A program made the position numbers and the translations under genes. This document shows, piece after piece, positions 30,401 to 42,000 of a stretch of DNA of 64,000 bases (the first letter of the stretch is position 1; each line of letters starts with the position of its first letter). The stretch spans positions 155,240,344-155,304,343 of the forward strand of contig JAOWCC010000577.1 of the NCBI GenBank assembly GCA_030867875.1, in the 5' to 3' direction. The DNA is from Actinernus sp. WN-2022. Lineage: Eukaryota > Cnidaria > Anthozoa > Actiniaria > Actinernidae. The notes under the pieces were generated by a model. It was not told where the DNA came from. It made no database searches and saw only the letters and a list, made by a program, of their open reading frames with translations.

Positions 30401-33400
30401 AGTTAGCACTCTGCATTTCACCCATTGAGCCCAAACACGTCCGGGTGCGAAAGGGTTAAGGCTACACTAGAATTGAATTGCCATGAAGCGTGTATTTCTG
30501 ATTAACAGACCCCTTCTTCAGGGATTGGGAAGTCTGTTAGGACCTAAATCCCAGAGGTGCTCGTGTTTCTGCCTCGGGCCCAGGCCTAACCCAACACGCA
30601 AATACACATGGCCAATTCTATGTGTCAGCCATTTTGTTTATAAACTTAACTAGTGTAAGTTAGGTCGTCAAATTTTATTGAATGAACCGGTAGGATTATT
30701 TGGCTTGTTTATATTAAGTGGACAAGGGAGATTAAGTTGACAAGGGAGATAAAGTTAAGTATGCTAAAATATGTTAGGCCTGGGCCCAAGGCAGAAACAC
30801 ACGACTTTTTGTCAGTTTTAAACCCCAACTAGACTTATTAATAATAATTAAATCTCAGCTTAAAGCTAGTACACAAGCACTAAGCACAGGAACATTAAGC
30901 AATGAACAACAATACTAAGGCTAATTTTATTAATGTCTCCTAGTAAACATTTTATTTAATTAAAACCTATCGACCTGTACGACATTTAATTAAAACCTAT
31001 CGACCTGTACAACTTTTAAATCATCTTGCTCTCTCTACTTGAATTTAAATCATCTTGCTCCCTCTATTTTAAACGATCATTTCCTTTGACATCAGCTCTT
31101 TTGTAAAAAATAACGTATTATCCTCACGTTTGTTTATAATTGTCATCATAATCAGCCGTTTTCTTTTGATCAACAGCTCATGTTTACGGTAAGCCAAAAT
31201 TCCTAATTTTCTGACTCTTAACTTATTGCTCTCAATGTTATCTCTTATTAAGTCACATAACAAACTACATTTTTGTATATATAAAACTTTTAGACCTATA
31301 TTACACTAATTTACGTCCAAGGGTAAAGCACAAGACTGATCAAGGGGGTCAAGACTACAAGAGCCAAGAGTTAAACATAACCAGTCTACTAACGAAAAAC
31401 ACGAAAAAGTAAGTAAAACATATTTTAGCATACTTAACTTTATCTCCCTTGTCAACTTAATCTCCCTTGTCCACTTAATATAAACAAGCCAAATAATCCT
31501 ACCGGTTCATTCAATAAAATTTGACGACCTAACTTACACTACATGTAGTTAAGTTTATAAACAAAATGGCTGACACATAGAATTGGCCGTGTGTATTTGC
31601 GTGTTGGGTTAGGCCTGGGCCCAAGGCAGAAACACGCGACTATCTCGGAGCCCCTCTGAGTTATGTCCTAACAGATTTCCTAACCCCTGATGAAGGAATC
31701 TGTTATATATGAATTACACACTCTGACGATTCTATTAAACATTTTTATTAAACAATTTTATCATAACATTATCGTAATCTTAATTAAAATAATTTACATA
31801 TATATACAGTAATTTATAGATAATTTATATAGAATAATTTATACAATTTATGCAATTAATTAGATTAATAGTAACTATATTTTATCTTAATAACTATAGT
31901 AATTATAGTAACTATATTTTATCTTAATAATAATAATCCTTCTATCACCTTCTATCACCTTTCTCAATCACTTTTCTCTCAATCACTTTTCTTATAAATC
32001 ATGAAATTATTTTCAATCGTCTTAGAAACCATGGAAACCGAAAACATCCTAAGTCAAGAGGACAAGATTGATGACAACCTTGATGCCACCCCAATCACCC
32101 CAGACACAAAAACCAGCACTACCCCAGACGCAAAAATCGACGAAAAAATCAACACAATGGATTAATAGAATGATGGCACTATGTGCACAGAATACAAATC
32201 TCGAAAAGGAGGAAAATGAACTATTAAAAAGAAGTAAAGAAATAAACCTAAGACTGGAACAAATCAAAGAACAAAAAACACACTTAAGCACAAGTATTAA
32301 AAATCACAGTGAAAATTGCCTTTCTAATTTTTATTCCAAACAAGTTACCGGTACTATAGTATTTTCTAATGTTTTTCAAAACATTTTTCAAAAATACTTT
32401 TCAAATGTTATAAAACTACCACAATTATATAACAATGGATCTTAGGTTGTGTACTGTGACTATATAAGATTTTCTTCAAATGGCAATAAAATGTATACAA
32501 TATAGTAATAGTCTTTTATAACATATTACAATATCTAATATAAACCAAAAATTAAGACACACAAATGGTTATTACCACAGTTATTTTTACATGACCATAT
32601 GGCAAAAGTTCATCTCCTTTATTAGTCCATCAATTAGTCCATCATCAAGCAGTTGCATCTATGGGTATGCTTAAAGAAAGCTCCATGATTTTTTGTTCCT
32701 ATATCTTTATTTTGTAACCAATACTGTTTTTGTTTTTGAACTCAACTCTAAGCTTAATACTAGCTCAGTAATACATGTATGCAATATAATTATAATACTG
32801 TTTTATTTCCATGCCCAAAAATCAGTTTTATTTCTGTACTCATTCTTATGACAACTGTTCGAGCGCACCGTATTTATTCAAGCACACCGTATATAGTCAC
32901 CTCGTTTATTTTATTTATTAAAACACACCGTATATGGTCGCCTCACTTATTTGTCATCAATGCCCAAAAATCAATTCATTCCCGTGACAACTATACTAGT
33001 ATCATCACTATCCTCATCTAATCACCATCCTCGTCTTCATCTAATCATATCATCTAATCATATCATCTCATCTGGACATCTAATCTTCTAACCATGTCAG
33101 TATGATGCCTTCACGTCCTCATCTAATCATATAATCTTCTAACGATGTCAATATGGTCTTGTCGCACCCATGTCATATATAAACAGTCTCTTCTTTGTTG
33201 TACTTCTCATCTTCAACTTTGTTGTACTTCCCATCCTTGAGCCTTGTTGTACCTCTTTAACCATATAATTTATCACACCTAACAAATTAATCAATCACCA
33301 TATTAAAATAATCAGTACATTACTTCACTGGCCATTATTAGCCATTATTATTATATAACATCATAACACATCACATATCATTACATCTATCATCATATCA

Positions 33401-35984
33401 CTATAATTTTATCATATCGCTATATTTGTCATATTTATAATATCGATCATCATATCATCATATCACCATGATTACATTACATCTTAATACACATATAATT
33501 ATACAATAAAATAACCAAACCAAACTACATTACAATCACTGTCACTATAATATACATATAATGTACATTTAATACACACTAATCTGACATATTAATACAA
33601 TTAAAAAATAAGTATGAATTGGCAATGCTTGCCTTATACAAGCACATATACACATATCTATTAGCTGGATACCCGCAGACTTGAATATTTTATTAACTTG
33701 TACGCGTCACAAAGAAGCTGAAATCAAAACTCCAGAAGATTCGGTACGATCTCATGCAAATTCTGCAAATTACATGTATTAATCAGACAACAAATTAAAA
33801 TATCCAAAAAACGTATTCACCAGTGTATAGATTTGACAGAATAGACTCAAACCAGTTTTCACATCAGGTGGAAACTATTCAGATCCGTAAGTAAAATGAA
33901 ACTTTCAAAACATTTGGTTTGGTAGGAAGACATTTTAGTGCGATCTCAAAGCAAAACAAACACTGCGGAGCTCATTGATTATTCAAATCGGTTCGCAGAA
34001 AATGTCACACATTCAAGACTCGGACTTTGAAAACGGATCCACATTAAATATAAAAATAAACTCCAGAATATTTATTTGGTAGAATTAATCATTTTCCAGT
34101 AAAGCTGAGAATCTTGTGTTGCATTTTTAAACTACAACGCAATAAAATCACGCTTTCCTCAAAGTTTGTGGTACTCTTGTGTCAAAAACCAGACAATCAG
34201 TCTCCACGATTAAAAGCGCACGTGAACTCGGAGAATCGTTGTATCACCGAAAAGCTGGAAACATGGAATTTAGCAAATTTCCTCTGGTTTTCCGTGGTGT
34301 GGTTTAGGCCTTCTTGCAGCAGCTTGCGTGTTCTTGCGTTGCAAGAAGTTACTTGCGCCACTTCTTGCGCGTGCATTATTTTACAGCTGTACTGTATGTA
34401 CTTAAAATCATGTGACCGATGACATCATTGTTACGACATCGCCTCTAAGTGATTTGTATGGATCCACTACCATGCCTGTCCAGGTTTGAGCTGTCTGGCA
34501 TTAGAAATGAGGGAGATAGATATAGGCATGTTCTTAAAATCATGTGACCGATGATGTCATTGTTACGTCATCGCTACTAAGTGATTGATAGGGACCCACT
34601 ACCATGCCTTTCCAGGTTTAAGCTACCTGCCAGTAATATTAAGCGAGTATTATTAATATTAGTTATTAGATCACAGCTATCACTAACACCCGTCAATACA
34701 CCATGCTTGGAAATGAAATCCACCTAACCCCAATAACTCGTTCCTGCACATGCATGCATCCACGAGTGAAAAAGTTTTTGTTTTTTTAGAGACGGGGGGG
34801 GGGGGGGGGGGGGGGAGGTTAGGTTAGGGTTAGGGGAGAGGGGTGTGTGAGCAAAGAAAAAAAATCCACCTTCCCCTGCCCTGCCCAAAAAAATATTTGA
34901 CCACTCTCTCTCTCTCTCCTTTTTCCTTTCCACAATGCCATTCGGGAGAATTCTACGGGGCCTTTGCAGGTAGGTTTGGCTTCTCATGTAGGGTTTTGAA
35001 TGCAATCTGCTCTAATTTTGGCTTTTGATAAAGTAAATGTAATGCTCGTTTTTATTTAATTCACATTGGTATTGGTATTTCTGTTTCAGGTGAAATACAA
35101 GGGACGAAAGCTAGATCAGTACAAATCAACTTGGTTTAGGAAGCAGAGGTCTGAGGCTACAGGATCTGTAAGTATTGTTACCAAACTCAATAATAATTCA
35201 TGAAGGAAAAACGAACAAAATTACTGTTAATGAGTAGTTTGTAAATCTGATATAGATTCGTCCTGATTTACTGATAAACTTTTGTGTAATAGATTTTCTC
35301 ACAGAAATAGATTATAATTATCACCAAAATAACTGAAAACATGAATATATAATAATATTGTCTAGACATTATTTTGATAAGCCATAATTGACATAATTTG
35401 TGTCTGTGTTTTATCAGATTTACAATTTCTCACCTCTAGCTCAAGTTTGTAATATCCGGTCAACTGTTAATTGGAACCATTCATTAAACTTCACTGTTTG
35501 TTATAAATAGTTATAACTACATGTAGTTATAAATATTAATTAAATTATAAATTAATTATTTATCTTTTAGTCAACCCTTAAAGTATCACCACCAACACAA
35601 AACAATTCAGGGGACCCACAGACTTCAACACAGAGCATACCATCCACCAGTTCTGCCTCTAATATTAATGTGACCGTTGCACCATACCATGCCCAAGGAC
35701 CAGCAACGGACACACCTTCTGAAAAACTGACTGCCACACATAAAACAGCCACTCAGCCTACTTCAAGACCAGCAGTAGGACGTCTCAGACTCACTAGCCC
35801 AACCCTTAAGAGCCCCTCGGGTTCTCGGCCTGGGAAGCCAAGACTTAAATCACCTAGTGGCATAACATCAACTACTAGTCCAGGCATTAGGTAAGGCATC
35901 ATAATTCCTATTGTTCCCTTGAGTCCATGAAATACACCACAGCAACACTTTACTGTGATGGATCAAAGACCCACAACCTCCACC

Positions 35985-36015
<31 letters not shown>

Positions 36016-39000
36016 CCATCATATCCATAGTTACACACTTGACTTAAATACTTACTTAATGTACTACGTACATTGTACGTAAGGGACCAAGCCCATAACA
36101 TCCATATTAAGTTTAATAATATATGCATGTACATATACAGTCAACTCTCGCCTTGCGGACACCCCACTATTACGGACACCCCACTATTACGGACACCCTG
36201 TTATTACGGACAGCAGACAGATCCCTGGTGAAAGCTACAGAGGTTTGACTGAGAATAACTCCGGCTATTGCAGACTCTCGCTATTACAGAAATGCGGACA
36301 CTTCACGCGGTCCCAACGTAACATTTTTATTGTTTAGGCTCTCGTTATAGGGGACACCCAGGCCTTCAAATTATTTTTTTTCTTACTTGGCTGGACATGT
36401 GGCCTTCCAAACTTTCCCACAGTCTCTGGAAGTGAAATACAATTAGTTGATGTCGTAATGTCTAGCTTCATAAACATGTCCACTTTAGTGGACATTTGAG
36501 GACTAAATGTCAATAACATGGAGTTGTTTCTTCTAGAGCATGGTCAATTTGCGCTGGCAAGTGAGTTTAACTGTAGGCTTGGGAAGAAAGTTAGTGAAAT
36601 TGCTGCCAAAAGCAGAAAATCACAGAGCAGCTTTTTCATAAGAGAATGGCTTGGATATCTCGGTCTGACTGACTGAACGCATGTTACACGGAACATTTGC
36701 CTTGTCAGAGCTTTCATAGATCCAAAGAGCATGCTTGTGCGAAACGATAAGCGTAAATCAACCTTAGTACAGTACAGAAAGTTACAGTTCAAGAACATGC
36801 ATGTGATCATTACTTTGTTATAAATACTTATTAATTTTCCCTAAATATGCATGCAGGGGAAATTTAGAAATGTGCATTGTCTCAAAATTTTCAAGACAAT
36901 ACATATTTCTAAATATCCCTCCCATCAGGAAAAATTAGTGGTTTAACCCTTTCAGCTCCAAACACAACATTTGTTGTGTTTTACTGGTTACTTGCTTTGA
37001 GGATTTCAGTCTGGCTAAGTTGAAAAAGCAAGGCCCTGAGATTGACACACAACATAATGTATAGACAAATGATCCTACTGAACTGCATTTAGGCACTTTC
37101 TGTCCCTGAACACTGAAACTTGCCCAGCACCAAGCCACCATTCCATAAGCACTGCATAGCAAGCTAAATTCAACCACTCTGACCGCAAAGCATGCCGGGA
37201 AATCCAATCCACCGGCAGCATATACAGCACTCCCACATCTTCATTCTTCAAAATATATACTAGTTAAGTCTAAAGCCATTTCGACCTAATAGCTTCATAT
37301 TGGAATCAATGGCAAGTAAATATTGTCCAATATTCCCAAAAAGCTATGATAGGTGGCTCCAGACCCCCATTTATAAAGCCCATGCTAAAGTGACAGAAGA
37401 AGTCCTAGCCCATTCACGAGTGGGAAATGAAGCTCGTTCTCTATCACAATTAGGGAGCGCGTCCAAATATTGGAATCGGTCCTGACCGATTCCGATCATT
37501 CGGTAATAGATCCGAATCCGATGTCACTGAAGGTCCACCCGATTGAATCGGTGCCGATAGAATGGGAATCGGAAATATAAAGTACAGTATCGGTACCGAA
37601 AGAATCGGAAGAATCGGAACGGAAATATGTATCAGTCTTTGATCTGTCAGATGACCTTGTTCAGTACTGCATGCAGCCGCCACCACAACCCATTAAACCT
37701 GATCGCTACGCGCTAGGAAAAGCACGGTTTTCTGCATTCGCTTAATAAGCAACCAAACGAACTTTGAAGCGATTGCAAATAGCTGGGGCATTATTAAAAT
37801 CCTAATGAAAGTTAATTAAAACTTTACTAAAACACGGACTAATGATAGATACATGTAGGAGATTTAAAACAGTGTACTGTAGATCGAAATGTTTGTTAGC
37901 TCCTCAAGCGGCGTGGAAATATGCCAGTTTCTTGCTACTTCAATGGTCGTTGTTTTAGTTTTGATATTGACACTTTTTTTCTTTGCTTCCCCAACTTCTC
38001 TAAATTTCTTCATAGTGTAGCATCATTAAAGATAGGACACATGATATGTACACCAACATTAGCTAGCTGACGATAAGGAAGCCCGCACGAAACTTCGCTT
38101 CTTCGAAATGTCGCTTCGTAATTTCGATCCACTCGGTCAATTCGACCAACCTGAGTTGTAAACTTTATTTGGTCTTTGACTAACTGAACTTTTCGGCTCA
38201 TTTTCGAACGGTACAGGAAGACAACTGTAGAGTTTACTTCAGTTCAGTCAGTATAATCAGGCTAAGAATAGAAATCTGATGCTTTGAACCCGGTTTGAAT
38301 CGAAGGCCGGAAGGGTAATATACGAAAGGAATGGAAGTGTTCAATTTTGTAAAAGTTACCGTATCAATAATATTCAGATCCGTCAGCCTTCCAGATCTTT
38401 GTAAAAGTCATTGCATGAAGTTTTCAAGTAAATTCGGACCATGCAGCATGAAATATCGTGAGCCGTAAAATAAACAAAACAACGGCTGCTCGCTAATAGT
38501 TCCCAGACCGGCGGTATGTGGCCCGCTTTAAAGCTTGACTCACTCGCTGAGCGCAAAGCATAACACCAAATAAACTTTTGCTTCAGTGTAGTTTCACATT
38601 TACGGCAGATACTTGTCTTGTTACTAGTATTAAAAGGTTTCGGCAGAAATCATTGTAAATCAGTTTGCGTATAAAAATCTCAACTCTTCTTTGAGTCTGA
38701 ATTTCCACGTGCAAATCAGTCAGGCGTGAACGTGTCAGTCTGATATTTTACAGAACATCGATCAACAGAGTTTTGAAGCAACGTTTGTCATATTGATCAA
38801 GACGTGCAAAAACTTCTATACTCTTACCAGAAAACTTCTACTGGGAAAGTGCAATTCCTTTTGAATTAAAAGAGCTTTAAATGCATCGGATCAGATCAGT
38901 CAGTTCGCGTAAATGGAAATTAATTGCGCTCCCGCGGTATTTGTGTCAGAAATGAGACACGCGTCTGGTTCAGTGACAGTTCATAATTGACGGGGACTTT

Positions 39001-42000
39001 TATTATAAACCATCTTACTGTATAGCTGTACTTTGTAAAACTGTTTGTCATGAATTCGAATTTGTCACGCGTTAAATCGATCCTGGTGGAAGAAAGGTTA
39101 AAATACGAAATATTATTGTGCAATGAACACGTACGCTTGCCGAAATTTCTTCGAAATGCAATGCAATGTCCGTTGCTCTATCGGGTCGAATAAAAATGTA
39201 GTTCTTCATGTCTGTCTTTCTGTTTGTTGTTTTCCAAAGCGTGGGATCGCTGCCTGAGCAGCACAATAATTGAGTTCGGCTCCACTGAGTTGAACTTGGG
39301 TTTATGTCAACTCATGATGGCGTAAATCATGTTTACAAAAATTTAATAGAGCAACTTGGAAATCGGACAGATCGATGTGAGTTCCGAACAAGTCACTGTT
39401 AAATTGTTCAATCGGATCGGATCGGATCGGATCGGATCGGAATATTTGCGATCGGAATCGGACAAGACTTGAAAGTACCTCTACATTTTCCCGATGCTCA
39501 AGTATCGGAAAGGGCATCGGATCCGATTCCGATAATCGGATTTCCGCCCGATATTTGGACGTGCTCCCTTACACATCTGGCACAGACTCGGTTCTTTGAG
39601 AAAGTGCTGATTGAAGCTCTCATCAGACTTAATGATGTCCTCCAGCACTCTATAAATGGAGAAAAAGGCTTTTAAAAGCCTTAAATTTTGTATTCCTCCA
39701 AACAAACTTCCCTCCAGCTCCATAGAGATCTGATGTCAACATATCCAAAATGGCTCACAAAAAACTTTGAGCTCCCAGTATTATAGGTCAGTTGAAAATT
39801 CCATGGTGACAGTGACTACAGTTTTCTTAGGGGGGGAGAGTTTGTTGCAGTCTAGAATGAGCCAAAAATCAGTTACAAGCCCTTGGGGCTTAAAGAGTTA
39901 AATGTGCCTCAGAGAACAAAAGAATCCAAGGCTAGCATGTTATAATAAGAGTTGACTGTATTATGTATAAACTGATGTGTAAATACATCTGGGATGAAAT
40001 AAACACGCTTGAATATATAACTGGACTTGTCTAGTTATTTATATAGTAAATTGTCATAAAGTTAAACACTAACTGTTTGTGACTCAGCCATGACCACAAT
40101 GAACTGACTCTGTCTCTTGACAGTTAATATAACCCTAATTATCATAACACTGGCTCTCCAGGCCCTCTCGTCCACATAGGAACTTATTTCTCTTTGCAAT
40201 TCATTGCATTCCTTGTCCATTACATTACGAGAAATACATTACCTAAAACTTAGTAAAAATATAATTATATTGATGGAGAAATAGCAAAAGGAAGTTTTAA
40301 CCGGAAGTAAACAGTTATATTTGATTGACAGCAGCATAATTAACATATCACAAGCACTCAATCAGCCAATGGCGCAGCCTGGCTCATTCCCTGCTTGCTT
40401 GTAATTCATTCAAACAGCATTGACATTCCCCTTCAATGCCTTTTAGTTTTAGTCTTTCCCAATTAATTTCAGTAATAGCTGTTAAAAAGAAGAAGACTAC
40501 GAACAACCGGTGGAATAGCTTACTATAAAATTTTGGTATGCAACTACTTTGATCAAATATCAGCACTGGCAGGTAATTTTGACAGATTGTTTCAAGATAA
40601 GGAAAATGATTGGGCAAGAGATCGCTAATGTGTTGGAGATGCAGGGCTTCCGATTCATGCACAAAAGCAAGATTTTTCAAGTACTCTTTTCTTCGCTTCT
40701 GATTTTCATCCAAAATAGTGTTTTTAACAAGCTCCAACTCAGACAAATTAATGTGAGTTGTCTGAAATGTTCACAAAAATATTAATGTCAATATCTCAGC
40801 TGCAAAATCGTGTTGAGAATTGGAAAACAAATGGCTCTTAACAGCCATTCCCGCATATCGACTCAGATAATTTATGTTTTCGCCTTTTCATGGAAATTAA
40901 CATTATAATTTTTTGACTACCAGTACATGTACGTAAATCGAAATCTGATACATTTGTAATCCCAACATGATTGTGTAATACGATTCCTCCGAAATGATAG
41001 AAAGCAAACAGATTTAAAAACCTTTTTCAACAAAAATAATATATATATATATATCACTGTAGACATTTTTATAAGCTTTAAAATAATATATGGTTGAGGT
41101 ACATGTACATTTGTATATCTACGATGTTTTTGCAAAGTGCTACATATTTTACACTGGAAACACACCCTGAAGTTATCCGGTAACCTTACGTTTATAAGTA
41201 TACTAAATGTACATGTTATCATTGGTGTTGTTTTTTGCAGGAAAATCACATCACCTAGTATGGCATCAACTGCTCTTGCATTTCCTGGTGCCTCAACATC
41301 CATGGTACATGGTGCTCTGTTGTCACCAACCACTTCACCACTGCTTCGATCACCTGGGCCACATATGAAGAGTCTCTTAGGTATTTTATGTACAGTCACG
41401 TACATGGATCTACATGTACAGTGTACGTGACAAACAGACATACACATACCGTATACCAGCACTACCATGCATACAGTCAACATGAGTACATGTATACTAT
41501 TTACAGAACAAGTGGCCATGTTGTATTGGGTATTATAATATAGATACGATAGTACGCGCGCTCTGATTGGCTAAGAAGCCATGTTTTATCAGAGTATATA
41601 ACATGGTTAGCCGTGTTATATAGTTTTCAACTGGCGGTTTCCTTTCATCGCGCGCGTAAATCTATATTATAAAACAGATAAAGAAGCCTTAAATCCATGT
41701 TTTATACTATTATAAAACACTCTGGTCATTTGAGAACACTCTAGAAATGTTGAAAGCACGCGCCTTCGGCTTGTGCTTTAACATTTCTCTCATGTTCTCA
41801 AATGCCCATCGTGTTTTATGATAGTATAAAACACGGCTAAGGCTTCTTTATTTGTTAAATATACAATGTCAGAGTTCTTCCAAAGCACCGGTAATCAGCG
41901 ATTTTCTGTGTGTACTCTACTTGACCATGCCAGCTAAAAGTTTTCTACAATACTCTTTTTACTTACCGTTATTAACGGTAGAATCCTTGATTTGAAATAA

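Larger units (their letters stand above)
28566..34394. mobile_element. CAGTACAGCC element, CGCAAGAA-word family (5.8 kb)
   Basis: The left end CAGTACAGCCGTAAAATAAT and the right end (inverse, one mismatch) are flanked by TA at 28564-28565 and 34395-34396. Subterminal zones 28585-28765 and 34310-34375 are built of CGCAAGAA/TTCTTGCG words in both orientations. The interior holds a piggyBac-like MITE, a long-armed inverted repeat and an AT-rich block. No transposase was recognised. It lies in the long intron between RAMA exons 2 and 3 of MPND. Confidence 0.8.
28400..34770 (+). repeat. Second copy of the 125-bp minisatellite element, split by a 5.8-kb insertion
   Basis: Left part 28400-28565 and right part 34395-34640 contain the units seen at 1353-2262 (GGCATTAGAATGAGGGAGA, CCACTACCATGCCTGTCCAG). 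The left border CTCGCGGATG and right border CATCCACGAG (34758-34767) are near inverse and may be its ends. Removing 28566-34394 with one TA restores a unit of normal length. Confidence 0.75.
36138..39958. mobile_element. pogo/Tigger-like non-autonomous element with nested inserts
   Basis: The left end CAGTCAACTCTCGCCTTGCG is preceded by TA (36136-36137). The right end is the inverse of CAGTCAACTCTTATTATAAC followed by TA (39959-39960). CAGT ends on TA and the ACTCTCG sequence resemble pogo/Tigger elements. Near the left end a 17-bp unit containing GGACACCCCACTATTAC occurs three times. The middle is occupied by the piggyBac-like element at 36947-39897. No transposase was seen. Confidence 0.6.

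Noticed and set aside
34801..34840. Interstitial telomere repeat
   Set aside because: GGTTAGGGTTAGGG is present only about twice beside a poly-G run; too short to call.
35868..36134. Protein with an asparagine run on the minus strand
   Set aside because: The Asn run is the (ATT)n microsatellite read backwards.
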